This document shows positions 27,201-35,986 of a DNA stretch of 60,911 nucleotides, one piece after another. The notes beneath the pieces are model-generated. The model saw only the letters and a list, made by a program, of their open reading frames with translations, had not been told where the DNA came from and did no database searches. Location: assembly GCA_020630695.1 (NCBI GenBank), contig JAHDIS010000017.1, positions 1 to 60,911 of the forward strand, given 5' to 3'. The DNA comes from Paracoccaceae bacterium (GTDB lineage Bacteria > Pseudomonadota > Alphaproteobacteria > Rhodobacterales > Rhodobacteraceae). The number at the start of each line of letters is the position of its first letter. The first letter of the stretch is position 1. The position numbers and the translations under genes are program-made.

Positions 27201-28624
27201 CAGTTGGCGCTCCCATTGTAAACGGTGTCGTTGTAGGCCCGGTCGCCTGTGGTCAGATCTTCGACCCAGAACCGGAATTCCGTGCGTTCGGATGCCGCCG
27301 CTTCGGACCCTTTCGGCGCAATCACATAGACCTTTTGCAGATAGGTCTGGTTCGCCGGCACCGTGACGGTTTCATAAGGCGATCCTTCAAGCTGGACCCG
27401 CAGGGCTGGATCGCCATTCAACGTAATCCGGAACGGACGATCTTCGCCGTGCTTGTTCAAAAGGCGCACATCGTAGGTGTTGCGGATCGATCCATCCGAG
27501 AGCGTCACGAAAGTCGGATTGCGGACGGGCGCAACGGTCATTTCGATTTCGGGCCTGATGAACAGGGCAAAGACCAGTCCGAGCCCCACCAGCGACCAAA
27601 GCGAGGTGTACATGATGACACGCGGGCGGAAGACATGCTTCCAGAGCGATTTGGGCGCCTGGCCTGCCCGTTCATTGGCCTCATCCGAAAGCGCCATGTA
27701 GTCAATCAGACCGCGCGGCTTGCCGATCTTGGCCATCATGTCATCACAGGCATCAATGCACAGCGCGCATGTGATGCATTCGAGCTGTTGGCCGTCGCGG
27801 ATGTCGATGCCCACCGGACAGACATTTACGCAAGCCATGCAATCGATACAGTCGCCAAGCCCCTGTTCTTCGCGTTGTTTGCCTTTTCCGCGCGGCTCAC
27901 CGCGCCATTCGCGATAGCCGACTACCAATGTGTCTTCGTCCATCATGGCGGCCTGAATGCGCGGCCATGGGCAGGCATAAATACAAATCTGTTCGCGGGC
28001 AAAACCACCAAAGAAGAAGGTCGTCAGTGTCAGCACCAACATGGTGGTATAGGCCACCGGATGCGCCTGCCCGGTGACCAGATCACGCAAGAGCGTGGGC
28101 GCATCCGCGAAATAGAAGACCCATGCGCCGCCCGTCGCCAAACCGATCAGAAACCATGCAACCCATTTGGTCATGCGCAGGCGCAGCTTGCGGAAGTCCA
28201 GTTTCTTTTGTCTGTGCAGCCGCAGACGCGCGTTCCGATCACCTTCAATCCAGCGCTCGACCAGAATGTACAGATCCGTCCAGACTGTCTGCGGACAAGC
28301 GTAGCCACACCACACACGGCCAAGCGCCGAGGTAAACAGAAACAGCCCCAGCCCGGCCATGATCAACAGGCCCGCTACGAAATAGAATTCATGCGGCCAA
28401 ATCTCGATCCAGAAGAAAAAGAAACGCCGATTGGCCAGATCAACCAGCACTGCCTGATCCGGAAGCTGCGGCCCACGATCCCAACGCAGCCAAGGGGTCA
28501 CATAGTAGATCCCAAGGGTCATGATCATGATCACCCATTTGAGATTGCGGAATTTTCCAGACACACGGCGCGGGAAAATCGGCTCGCGCGATGCGTAAAG
28601 GCTTTCGGGTTGGGAATCAGACAC
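27200..28624 (-). CDS. ccoG: Cytochrome oxidase accessory protein CcoG (polyferredoxin)
   Basis: 474 residues, membrane protein with about five helices and two [4Fe-4S] motifs, CIDCMACVNVC and CITCALCIDAC; a C-terminal IgG-like domain follows. CcoG/RdxA/FixG reduces copper for oxidase assembly. The start is the GTG at 28624 (VSDSQPESLYASREPIF), preceded by AGGAG at ten bases; the longer open frame to 28783 would run through the FNR box and into the LysR gene, so it is rejected. First gene of ccoGHIS. Confidence 0.93.
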   Translation of the reverse strand: MSDSQPESLYASREPIFPRRVSGKFRNLKWVIMIMTLGIYYVTPWLRWDRGPQLPDQAVLVDLANRRFFFFWIEIWPHEFYFVAGLLIMAGLGLFLFTSALGRVWCGYACPQTVWTDLYILVERWIEGDRNARLRLHRQKKLDFRKLRLRMTKWVAWFLIGLATGGAWVFYFADAPTLLRDLVTGQAHPVAYTTMLVLTLTTFFFGGFAREQICIYACPWPRIQAAMMDEDTLVVGYREWRGEPRGKGKQREEQGLGDCIDCMACVNVCPVGIDIRDGQQLECITCALCIDACDDMMAKIGKPRGLIDYMALSDEANERAGQAPKSLWKHVFRPRVIMYTSLWSLVGLGLVFALFIRPEIEMTVAPVRNPTFVTLSDGSIRNTYDVRLLNKHGEDRPFRITLNGDPALRVQLEGSPYETVTVPANQTYLQKVYVIAPKGSEAAASERTEFRFWVEDLTTGDRAYNDTVYNGSAN

Positions 28625-28688
28625 AGCAGAATCGCTCCTGGCGAAGTTTGGCGTTGGCCCGTTTTCCCAGAGCGCGCCGCCGCCAACC

Positions 28689-28702
28689 TTGACCTGAGTC
28701 AA
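28689..28702. promoter_or_regulatory. FNR box upstream of ccoGHIS
   Basis: TTGACCTGAGTCAA is a dyad-symmetric match to TTGAY-N4-RTCAA, centred about 71 bases before the ccoG GTG and within the gap after the upstream LysR gene. It implies co-control of the assembly genes with ccoNOQP. Confidence 0.85.
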
Positions 28703-28718
28703 ATACTGAGTCTGTGAT

Positions 28719-29591
28719 TTAGCTTTTTCGCACTTCCGAGCGCAGCCAGCGCAAAAAATCGCGCAATGGTGGCCTGTGAACACCCGGTCGCGTCACCAGA
28801 TAGTAACCGCCTTTGCGGGCATCTTCGTATAGCAGCTTCAGGCGGCCCGCCTCGATGTCCTGCTGGACAAAGACTGCAGCCGTGATGGCAATGCCCTGCC
28901 CTTGTCGTGCCGCCTCAAGCATTAGATTTCCGGGCAACTCGGTGTATCCGGCCTCTCCAGGTTTTGCACCCTGCTGTTCGAGCCATTTCGAAGCCTCGGT
29001 TGTTCCCAGCTCTTGCAGCCAGTGAAACCGGGTCAGATCTTTGGGCGTGGTGATATCGGCGTTGTTCAACAAGGCCGGCGCCGCCACAACGGCAATTGAC
29101 GAGGGCAGAAACAGTTCCGCCTCCAACCCCGGCCATGTCCCCGTTCCGTAGCGCAGAGCCAAATCAATGCCGCCCGGCTCCAGCGGCCGGATCGCCGCGC
29201 TTGGATCAATCATGAGGTTCACCTCGGGGTGACGCTCGCGAAATCGCGCCAGTCGCGGCATCAACCAACCCGAGGCAAAACTGGGCGTGACAGAAATCTG
29301 CAAAGCACGGCGAGCGTTGGCCCCGGTGAGCGCTTCGACGCTTTGCTGAATCGAACCAAAACCATCGATCAATGCCTTGGCCAATGCGTCCCCTTCTGCG
29401 GTCAGCTGCATTTGCCGCCCCGCCCGATCCAGCAAGGAAACACCCATATGCGCTTCAAGCGCGCGCAATTGCTGCGAGACCGCAGCATGGCTGACATTCA
29501 AGGCGGCCCCCGCCGCACTCACCGAACCGGTGTCGACATAGGCCCCGAAGGCTCGCAAGGCAGAAAGAGGGGGAAGTGCCGACCAGTCCAT
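28719..29591 (-). CDS. LysR-family regulator, GcvA-like
   Basis: 290 residues. HTH at the N terminus (PPLSALRAFGAYVDTGSVSAAGAALNVSHAAVSQQL) and effector domain with FASGWLMPRLARFRERHPEVNLMI and LEPGGIDLALRYGTGTWPGLEAELF, the pattern of the GcvA branch. Its target is unknown: the 102-base region upstream faces a possible small ORF. It precedes ccoG on the same strand but the FNR box and gap argue for separate expression. Confidence 0.88.
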   Translation of the reverse strand: MDWSALPPLSALRAFGAYVDTGSVSAAGAALNVSHAAVSQQLRALEAHMGVSLLDRAGRQMQLTAEGDALAKALIDGFGSIQQSVEALTGANARRALQISVTPSFASGWLMPRLARFRERHPEVNLMIDPSAAIRPLEPGGIDLALRYGTGTWPGLEAELFLPSSIAVVAAPALLNNADITTPKDLTRFHWLQELGTTEASKWLEQQGAKPGEAGYTELPGNLMLEAARQGQGIAITAAVFVQQDIEAGRLKLLYEDARKGGYYLVTRPGVHRPPLRDFLRWLRSEVRKS

Positions 29592-29693
29592 ATGTCAGTT
29601 TTTCTTACATAACTAATTTATTGATGACTCGCATGAAATGGAAGGTTTGGTCAATATCGTATGTACAAAGTCAGATTTAGAGAGGTCGAAAAG

Positions 29694-29852
29694 ATGCTTG
29701 GAATATTCGCAAATTCTTTCATGACTGCAACACGCACACAGGGTGGTGCCGAACAGCGCAACCATCGGGACGCACCGCAGCCAACCCATTGGGTCGAGGA
29801 TGATCTTCCTTTTCGCCGGTTTGCCGGTCGCAGGACAGGCCGTCATGATTGA
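29694..29852 (+). CDS. Possible small ORF, divergent from the LysR gene
   Basis: 52 residues, MLGIFANSFMTATRTQ...; arginine-rich at the end (RRFAGRRTGRHD). AGAGG lies seven bases before the ATG, which is why it is listed. I know no family. The rest of the 361-base space between the LysR gene and the MFS gene (29592-29952) shows only an overlapping frame 29842-29937 with no support. Could be spurious. Confidence 0.35.
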   Translation: MLGIFANSFMTATRTQGGAEQRNHRDAPQPTHWVEDDLPFRRFAGRRTGRHD

Positions 29853-29952
29853 TCCGATTATTCTGCAACCCGAACTGGCGTTTCGCGGGCTGGTAAAGCC
29901 GCGCAAAACAGCGTCCCGTTCCGCTCGGAAACGCTAGACCACCATGCGGCGG

Positions 29953-31191
29953 CTAGGCATCGATCCTCAGCCGCCGCAGCCCGTATACGAACAAGACGAC
30001 CGAGCCAAAGGCCCCAATGAAAAACGGTATACGCAACGCAAGATCGCGGCCAATCTGAGGTTCCAGAGCGGCGACGATCCACCCTCCAATCAAAGCGCCA
30101 AAAGGCATCATGCCCCAGCCAAAAAACCGGTAGAGCGCGTTGACCCGGCCCAGCATGTCATCAGGGATCATTCTTTGACGATATGACACCGTCACAATGT
30201 TCCACAGCAGCGCCACGACCATTTCCAAGAACAAAGCCGCACCAGCAATCCAAGGGTTCGATGTCCAGCCAAGCACGGCAAAAGGCACAGCCATCAGCGC
30301 CAAAGCCAGCCATAGGCTGACTTGGCCGCCCAGTCTTGCAATCACATGCGGCCCGATCAAACCGCCAAGCACGCCGCCAAAGGCACCCGCGGTCAACAAG
30401 ATGCCGTGGCCTGTCGCATCCAGACCCAACCGTTCCTGTGACACCAGCACCAGCAAAGTGATCAACATCATGTTGAATGCATTGATGAGCCCCAGCATCA
30501 GCGCCAAACGCAGCAGAACCACGTTGCTGCGCAGCCACGTCCAGCTTTCCCTGATCTGCGGCCATACCTTGGCCGCTGGCGGCTTGGGTCGGGGTGGCAC
30601 ACGGATGCACCACACCAGCCAAGCGGCCAAACCAAAGGTCACAGCATCCAGCACAAAGGGTGCCGGCACAGACCAGGCAATCAGGAAACCCGCCAACGGC
30701 GGCCCGACGAATGACCCGGCCACGTGCTCGACGCTCCAGAGTTGGCCGTTTGCTGTTTCAAGGTCTTTCTTGTCCACAATTGCAGGCAAAAATGTTTGGG
30801 CTGCATTGTCGCGAACAACCTCGGCCGCGCCCAAGGCAAAGGCAAACGTGGACAAAAGCAGGATATAGACCGTTTCCGCCCCGGTGGCCGGAAGGCCCGG
30901 CAAGGACAGGATCACCGCAACAACGCCGGCGGTCAGCAACAGGCGCAATGCGTCGGCCTGAACCATAAGACGACGCCTGTCATGCCTGTCGGCAAGGATC
31001 CCCGCCGGGATTGAAAACAGCATCCAAGGCAGTTTGGACGCAAAAGCGACCAAGGCAATCAAAGCAGGGTCACGGGTGATCAGGGTTGCAAGCCAAGGGA
31101 AAGCCAGCGCTGAAACACCATCCCCCAGATTTGAAATCGCTGTCGCGGAAAACAAAAGGCGGAAATTTCGGCTGGACCGGATCAAGGACAT
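29953..31191 (-). CDS. MFS transporter, probable drug/metabolite exporter
   Basis: 412 residues with about 12 helices. N-terminal RNFRLLFSATAISNLGDGVSALAFPWLA and ILADRHDRRRLMVQADALR (motif A after helix 2) are typical of the MFS_3/enterobactin-exporter-like branch. It should export a small molecule by proton antiport. The start at 31191 (MSLIRSSRNF) is where similarity begins; the open frame to 31374 adds an untypical region that contains a 13-base inverted repeat. No substrate indication. Confidence 0.85.
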   Translation of the reverse strand: MSLIRSSRNFRLLFSATAISNLGDGVSALAFPWLATLITRDPALIALVAFASKLPWMLFSIPAGILADRHDRRRLMVQADALRLLLTAGVVAVILSLPGLPATGAETVYILLLSTFAFALGAAEVVRDNAAQTFLPAIVDKKDLETANGQLWSVEHVAGSFVGPPLAGFLIAWSVPAPFVLDAVTFGLAAWLVWCIRVPPRPKPPAAKVWPQIRESWTWLRSNVVLLRLALMLGLINAFNMMLITLLVLVSQERLGLDATGHGILLTAGAFGGVLGGLIGPHVIARLGGQVSLWLALALMAVPFAVLGWTSNPWIAGAALFLEMVVALLWNIVTVSYRQRMIPDDMLGRVNALYRFFGWGMMPFGALIGGWIVAALEPQIGRDLALRIPFFIGAFGSVVLFVYGLRRLRIDA

Positions 31192-31246
31192 GCCCTGATA
31201 GGGCGATCCCAACAGCAGGAAGTCAACCAAGGAGCGCCGCAAAAGG

Positions 31247-31292
31247 GCACCGGCATCCCAGGAAACGCGCGAACAGGACGGGATGCCGGTGC
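31247..31292. repeat. 13-base perfect inverted repeat upstream of the MFS gene
   Basis: GCACCGGCATCCC at 31247-31259 and its exact complement at 31280-31292 enclose 20 bases. It lies 56-101 bases before the MFS start, within the 261-base space to the CDF gene. It could be a hairpin in the leader or a regulator site. Confidence 0.55.
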
Positions 31293-31452
31293 AGACCACG
31301 GCACTCTTGCGGGCACCGGGCATAACCGGACGCCACGGGAAGGAAGCAAGTGACGCCCAAGATATGCCCTTCATCTAGGCATTGGCCGCCCGTTTCTTTG
31401 ACATGGCTCAAATAGAGTGACTTTTGTTACGCCGATTACCCGCGCGCTGCGC

Positions 31453-32340
31453 CTAGGGAACGTCAATCGCCTTGGCTTCGGCCATGTGGTCCGGCTCAAC
31501 GTGGATCGACACCGTACACTGGTCGATCTCGGATTGCAGCGCCGCCTCGATCCGGTCGCAGATCTCGTGGGCGTCGTGAACGCTCATGCCGCCCGGAACC
31601 ACCAGATGGAATTCAACGAAGGTGGCCGGGCCTGCATGGCGCGCACGCAAATCATGGGCCTGCACAGCGCCGCCACCGTTGGCTGCAATGATCCGCCGCA
31701 TCATGACCAGATCTGCCTCGGGCACGCTTTCGTCCATCAGCCCGCCAACAGATCCCCGGATTACAACCCAACCGGACCAAAGGATGTTCACCGCGACCAA
31801 AATGGCCAAGGCCGGATCGAGCCACGCCCAACCCGTCAAAAAGGCAAGCGCCACACCCAGAGTCACCCCCACTGAGGACAGAACGTCACTCAGCAGATGC
31901 CTGCCATCTGCCGCCAAAGCCGGCGACGACAATGCCCGACCAGCCCGTAGCAGAACCCAGCACCACGCGCCATTGATGAGACCGGCAAACAGGTTCAGCG
32001 CCAGACCGTCCCATGGCGCATCCAATGCGCGCGGGTCTATCAACCCAGCCCACGCTTCGCGCAGGATCAGCAGTGCAGCGATGACGATCAGCACGCCTTC
32101 GAGAACTGCGCTGAAATACTCTGCCTTATGGTGTCCGAAAGGATGCCCTTCATCGGCAGGTCGCGCGGCAACCCGCAACGCGATCAATGCAGCCAAGGCC
32201 GTCGCAACATTCACAATGCTTTCGAGCGCGTCGGACAGCAGCGCAATCGACCCGGTCATCAGCCAAGCCAAAACCTTGATCCCAAGAACCAGAAGGCCAA
32301 TAGCCACACTGCCCCAGGCGATCTTGACGGCCTTGGTCAT
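31453..32340 (-). CDS. Cation diffusion facilitator (CDF) metal efflux protein
   Basis: 295 residues, six helices and a C-terminal cytoplasmic dimer domain. Metal-site patterns ALLSDALESIVNV, HPFGHHKAEYFSA and DGRHLLSDVLSS are visible (site A D/H-D/D type). It exports Zn2+, Fe2+ or similar by proton antiport. Metal choice is not readable. Separate from the MFS gene by 261 bases in which only the inverted repeat and a degenerate FNR-like site (31398-31411) are seen. Confidence 0.9.
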   Translation of the reverse strand: MTKAVKIAWGSVAIGLLVLGIKVLAWLMTGSIALLSDALESIVNVATALAALIALRVAARPADEGHPFGHHKAEYFSAVLEGVLIVIAALLILREAWAGLIDPRALDAPWDGLALNLFAGLINGAWCWVLLRAGRALSSPALAADGRHLLSDVLSSVGVTLGVALAFLTGWAWLDPALAILVAVNILWSGWVVIRGSVGGLMDESVPEADLVMMRRIIAANGGGAVQAHDLRARHAGPATFVEFHLVVPGGMSVHDAHEICDRIEAALQSEIDQCTVSIHVEPDHMAEAKAIDVP

Positions 32341-32421
32341 CGGTACTCGGGCTCCTTGGGCACTGCGTGTTTCTCGGGTCTAGCCTTTGGTCGACGGCCC
32401 TGCAACCGTTCAGAACAAAGC

Positions 32422-32449
32422 AAAAAGGCTCGCCTTTTCAGGCGAGCCT
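32422..32449 (-). terminator. Intrinsic terminator after mscL
   Basis: On the minus strand, nine-base stem AGGCTCGCC with complement and six-base loop followed by TTTTG. It lies 25 bases after the mscL stop. Confidence 0.85.
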
Positions 32450-32473
32450 CGGATCAAAGCGAAAGGCTTTGGA

Positions 32474-32902
32474 TTACTTGGCGAGCGAGTCGCGGATTTC
32501 CATCAGGATATCCAGCTCGCTTGGGCCTGCGGGCTCTTCGGCTGCCGCTTCTTCCTCTTTCGCCGCTTCTTCTTTCATGCGGTTCACCCACTTCACCAGC
32601 AGAAACACCACAAACGCGATGATCAGGAAGTTGATGATGGCCATGATGAAGGCACCGTAGGCAAAGACTGCCGCGCCGGTTTCGCGGGCTGCTTCGAGGC
32701 TTGCGCCTTCAGCCACATCGCCAGACAGAACAGCGTAGTTATTGGTAAAGTCGACACCGCCCATGAACAGGCCGATGATCGGGTTGATCAGATCACCCAC
32801 CAAAGACGTCACGATGGCGGTGAAGGCCGCACCGATGATGATACCCACGGCCATGTCCATGACATTGCCTTTGGCGATAAAATCTTTGAACTCTTGAATC
32901 AT
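32474..32902 (-). CDS. mscL: Large-conductance mechanosensitive channel
   Basis: 142 residues. N-terminal [20 protein letters not shown] and TM1 [19 protein letters not shown] are the MscL pore region; TM2 [24 protein letters not shown] follows; the C terminus is Glu-rich. It opens under membrane tension to release solutes on osmotic downshock. The start at 32902 (MIQEFKDF) is the family start; an upstream frame to 32986 is rejected. Confidence 0.95.
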   Translation of the reverse strand: MIQEFKDFIAKGNVMDMAVGIIIGAAFTAIVTSLVGDLINPIIGLFMGGVDFTNNYAVLSGDVAEGASLEAARETGAAVFAYGAFIMAIINFLIIAFVVFLLVKWVNRMKEEAAKEEEAAAEEPAGPSELDILMEIRDSLAK

Positions 32903-33050
32903 TGTGTTCCCCACTTGTTGGCTCGGCCGGGTATTCCCGGCGCGTGCGCATCTAAACATTGCATCAGCGCTATCGCACAACAACAAATGTGGGAAAGCGG
33001 GAAAAACTGCCTAAGTTTCACCCATCCTGTAGTCCAAAAGGTTCATCACG

Positions 33051-33749
33051 ATGACATTTCCCAACGCACATCCAATTGCCACACGCTGGCCCGCGAGCCA
33101 TCCGGACCGCATTCAGCTCTACTCATTCCCGACGCCAAATGGTGTAAAAGCGTCGATCGCGCTTGAGGAAATGGGGTTGCCTTACGAGGCCCACAAAGTC
33201 ACCCTCGCGGATGCGGATGTGAAAAGCGACGCCTTTCTTGCGCTGAACCCGAACAACAAGATCCCAGCCATCATCGACCCCAACGGGCCCAACGGCGAAC
33301 CGGTTGCCCTGTTTGAATCCGGTGCCATCCTGATCTATCTGGCCGAAAAAACGGGCCAGTTCATCGGGAAAACCGCAACCGAAAAAGCCAAGGTCATCCA
33401 ATGGCTCATGTTCCAGATGGGTGGCGTCGGCCCCATGTTTGGTCAGCTGGGGTTTTTCTACAAATTTGCTGGCAGTCAAATCGAAGACCCGCGACCACAA
33501 GAACGCTATATCAATGAAGCAAAGCGGTTGCTAAATGTCGTCGAGACAGCCCTTGAAGGTCAGGACTGGATTGCCGGGGACTACTCGATCGCGGATATCG
33601 CGCTGGGTCCATGGCTGGGTGCCTTGGAATTTTACGGAGCGCGGGAGGTGACGGGATGGGACAATCATCCGCGCACTGTCGCCTATCTTGAACGCTTCCT
33701 TGCCCGCCCCGCGGTGCAGCGTGGCCGCTTTATCCCATCACGCGATTGA
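33051..33749 (+). CDS. Glutathione S-transferase family protein
   Basis: 232 residues: thioredoxin-like N-terminal domain (IQLYSFPTPNGVKASIALEEMGLPYEAH) and helical C-terminal domain. LNPNNKIPAIID and FESGAILIYLAEK are the glutathione-binding landmarks. The TPNG string at the active-site loop resembles YghU/YfcG (Nu-class) disulfide reductases more than conjugating GSTs. Divergent from mscL. Confidence 0.9.
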   Translation: MTFPNAHPIATRWPASHPDRIQLYSFPTPNGVKASIALEEMGLPYEAHKVTLADADVKSDAFLALNPNNKIPAIIDPNGPNGEPVALFESGAILIYLAEKTGQFIGKTATEKAKVIQWLMFQMGGVGPMFGQLGFFYKFAGSQIEDPRPQERYINEAKRLLNVVETALEGQDWIAGDYSIADIALGPWLGALEFYGAREVTGWDNHPRTVAYLERFLARPAVQRGRFIPSRD

Positions 33750-33760
33750 CGAACACCGCA

Positions 33761-33785
33761 AGGCCGGGCATCGCGCCCGGCCTTT
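33761..33785. terminator. Hairpin terminator between convergent GST and YtoQ genes
   Basis: AGGCCGGGC, five-base loop and its complement, followed by a short T-run on the plus strand. It lies 12 bases after the GST stop and just before the end of the convergent gene. Confidence 0.7.
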
Positions 33786-33791
33786 CATCCA

Positions 33792-34241
33792 TTAGGCGGG
33801 CAGCGCCCCGGTCAACACATAGCGCAGGATCTGAACCACCTGTTCAGGTGTACGGGCAACAGCCAAAGCCGCGGCATCCACTTCTTTGAGCGCATGATCG
33901 TGTTCTGGCTGCTGCAGAATGATCAATGATTTACCCAATGCGCTGGCATAGCCCGCGTCAAAGGCCGCATTCCACTGCTTGTACTTTTCGCCAAAACGCA
34001 CAACCACGACATCCGCATCGGCAATTCCCTTGCGCGTCCGGATCGCATTCACCATCGCGCCCTTATGGTCATGCCAGTATTTGTTCGGCTCTTCGCCAAG
34101 GATTGAGACCCCACAATCATCACTGGCATCATGATCTGTCACCGGCGCATTAAAGGTCACATCCAGTCCTTGGGCACCGGACATGATCTGTTCACGCCAA
34201 TCGGTGTGAATTTCGCCGGACAGATAAACGTTCAAACCCAT
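33792..34241 (-). CDS. YtoQ-family protein
   Basis: 149 residues. Starts MGLNVYLSGEIHTDWREQI, followed by FNAPVTDHDASDDCG and ADADVVVVRFGEKYKQWNAAFDAGYASALGK, the hallmarks of YtoQ, a fold related to nucleoside 2-deoxyribosyltransferases. Biochemical role unknown in the family. The 170 bases between it and the next gene show nothing I can name. Confidence 0.82.
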   Translation of the reverse strand: MGLNVYLSGEIHTDWREQIMSGAQGLDVTFNAPVTDHDASDDCGVSILGEEPNKYWHDHKGAMVNAIRTRKGIADADVVVVRFGEKYKQWNAAFDAGYASALGKSLIILQQPEHDHALKEVDAAALAVARTPEQVVQILRYVLTGALPA

Positions 34242-34411
34242 GTTTTGCTCTCTTCCTGATTGCCAACTTCTGAATGACCTAGAGGCCGGATGCGCGGCGG
34301 CAATTCACAATGCGATCGCCGTGCCACGTTGAGCCGCCTGATCCTTCAGTGCCGGAAACAAACGGCGTGATCAATCTCTGATCGCCAGACACCCTGAGTC
34401 TGAACCCAGTT

Positions 34412-34918
34412 TCACTCATGTGGGGGATTGCGCGTTTGATGCAGCGCTTGAATGTCCTCAGGCCAGTTGGAATGAATGAAGGCAAGAATGTCCCATATCT
34501 CATCGTCCGTCAGCTGGCCTTCGAAACCGGGCATCCCGCTGGTAAACGAAGACAGGCCCATACGCTCTACGATCTTTGCACCGCCAAGTTTGGTGTAGTC
34601 GAAATTCTGCACATTCGAATGATGCCAAGTGTGGCCAGTTTCGTCATGCGGCGGCGCAGGCAAGACACCATTTTCATCCGGAACCTGCCAGTCAGGGGCA
34701 CCCTCAAGATCAGCTCCATGACACGCTGCGCAGTTATCGGCATAGAGTGTTTTGCCGGCGACCAGATCGCGACCGTCCAATTCATGCCCAGCGTGCGCGG
34801 CATTCGTCCCTGCCAAGGCCATGACAAATCCGAAAAGAACACTCGCCCAGAGGGATCGCCCACGAAGCCGCGCCACACAGGCTGCCCATGGTCCGTGATC
34901 CATCCCAAGCGCCATCAT
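34412..34918 (-). CDS. Periplasmic mono-haem cytochrome c
   Basis: 168 residues: a signal peptide (GRSLWASVLFGFVMALAGTNAAHAG), haem site CAACH near residue 63, and a likely axial Met in TSGMPGFEGQL. It is a class I-like cytochrome c and should shuttle electrons in the periplasm. Its ATG overlaps the stop of the cytochrome c-prime-like gene by four bases, so the two form a pair. The partner enzyme is not evident here. Confidence 0.87.
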   Translation of the reverse strand: MMALGMDHGPWAACVARLRGRSLWASVLFGFVMALAGTNAAHAGHELDGRDLVAGKTLYADNCAACHGADLEGAPDWQVPDENGVLPAPPHDETGHTWHHSNVQNFDYTKLGGAKIVERMGLSSFTSGMPGFEGQLTDDEIWDILAFIHSNWPEDIQALHQTRNPPHE

Positions 34919-35355
34919 TTGCGGTAATCCTGATGGCAGGATTTACAAGCCGCACCCAGACGGGCCAATCCAGCGTTCAAATCTTGCCGGGTTTCCAGAG
35001 TGCCCGCCAATTCACGCGTCAAAGTTTCAAGCGCCTCGGCCCTAAGCTCGAAGTCCGCAAAATTTTCCCAGATTGATGGGAGCGCCTCTGATTTCGGGTC
35101 GTTTTCTTGCGCCCGAAACAACGCGATCGTTTCGCCAGCGTGTTTTGCAATCTTAGCCACCGCAAGGTTCGCTTGCTTGGGGTCAAACGGCGTTTCACCC
35201 TTGGCCATCTGCCCCAGAACCTTGGTGGCGTCCTGCTGTTGTTTCATCGATTCCATGCGCTTTAGCACAGCCGGGTTCGAAACACCGGTATGCGCGGCGA
35301 TCCAAGTGGCACACAGGGTCAACGACAGTGTCATGGCCAAGAAGGGTTTTCGCAT
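34915..35355 (-). CDS. Cytochrome c-prime family protein
   Basis: 146 residues with a signal peptide (KPFLAMTLSLTLCATWIAAHT), four-helix bundle composition and haem site CKSCH eleven residues from the C terminus, the class II cytochrome c position. Cytochromes c-prime bind NO or CO or act in electron transfer. Cotranscribed with the following mono-haem cytochrome. The 180 bases between it and the next upstream gene appear empty. Confidence 0.88.
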   Translation of the reverse strand: MRKPFLAMTLSLTLCATWIAAHTGVSNPAVLKRMESMKQQQDATKVLGQMAKGETPFDPKQANLAVAKIAKHAGETIALFRAQENDPKSEALPSIWENFADFELRAEALETLTRELAGTLETRQDLNAGLARLGAACKSCHQDYRK

Positions 35356-35535
35356 GGTTGTTTCCTATATCCGGTGGCGGTTTCTGCTCAGCCAATGTTG
35401 TACATTTACGGCTGCGTGTTCGGCGCCTTTGCAACCAAATTAGCGGTTCCAGCAAGGGGAAGGTCAAGCCGCGCGTGGCAGCATAAACACGAAAGTGAAA
35501 AGGACCGGAGCAACATTGGGTGAGTGGGAATTGGC

Positions 35536-35832
35536 CTAGGAAACCGCCCGGGCCGAAGGGTGATCTTTGCCCCAGATGCGAGCCACGTCTTTGGTCACAA
35601 GCCTGCGTTGGATTCCGTCCAACTCTTCCAACGCTTTTTGGGGATTGCCGGTGCGGGCCAAAGCCCTGTCATAGGCGGCTCGAACTGACTTTGCGCGCCA
35701 CGGCAGCGCCGCGCTCGACACCCAATGGCGCAATTCACGCGGCAAGGCGTCGTAGTCCTGCATCGGGTTTCCGGCGCGGCGGGCGCGCTTCAATGTTGTC
35801 GTGCCACAATTGTTTGGCATGTCGCGGGTCAC
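35536..35832 (-). CDS. DUF6525-like small protein
   Basis: 98 residues, MTRDMPNNCGTTTLKRARRAGNPMQDYDALPRELRHWV..., basic and without signal peptide. The NNCGTTTLKRARR and LPRELRHW...AALPW strings match a small protein I know from Rhodobacterales, which I believe is DUF6525. Function unknown. An 18-base palindrome lies 19 bases before its start. Confidence 0.7.
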   Translation of the reverse strand: MTRDMPNNCGTTTLKRARRAGNPMQDYDALPRELRHWVSSAALPWRAKSVRAAYDRALARTGNPQKALEELDGIQRRLVTKDVARIWGKDHPSARAVS

Positions 35833-35850
35833 TTCGGCTTTACAAATTTT

Positions 35851-35868
35851 GTTATGTTATAACATAAC
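35851..35868. promoter_or_regulatory. 18-bp perfect palindrome upstream of the DUF6525-like gene
   Basis: GTTATGTTATAACATAAC reads identically on both strands. It is AT-rich in a GC-rich region and sits where an operator would overlap the promoter of the minus-strand gene starting at 35832. The regulator is unknown. Confidence 0.6.
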
Positions 35869-35929
35869 TAACAAACACTGCAACACGTGACTAATCACTT
35901 CCACCGTTCTTTTGAAGGCCGCAAAAGAA

Positions 35930-35962
35930 AAGGCGGCATACAGGGAATCTGTATGCCGCCTT
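35930..35962 (-). terminator. Intrinsic terminator after the DMGDH-like gene
   Basis: A perfect 14-base stem (AAGGCGGCATACAG and complement) with a five-base loop. On the minus strand it is followed by TTTCTTTT. It lies 24 bases after the stop. Confidence 0.85.
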
Positions 35963-35986
35963 AGCACGCAGCCGATTAAAGCTGGC

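Noticed and set aside
31398-31411. TTGACATGGCTCAA as a fifth FNR box
   Set aside because: One defined position fails (C in place of A/G before TCAA), and the neighbouring MFS and CDF genes give no reason to expect oxygen control.
35536-35962. The 18-base palindrome as a terminator
   Set aside because: It lies upstream of its neighbour gene, is AT-rich and has no T-run; the true terminator is the 14-base stem at 35930-35962.
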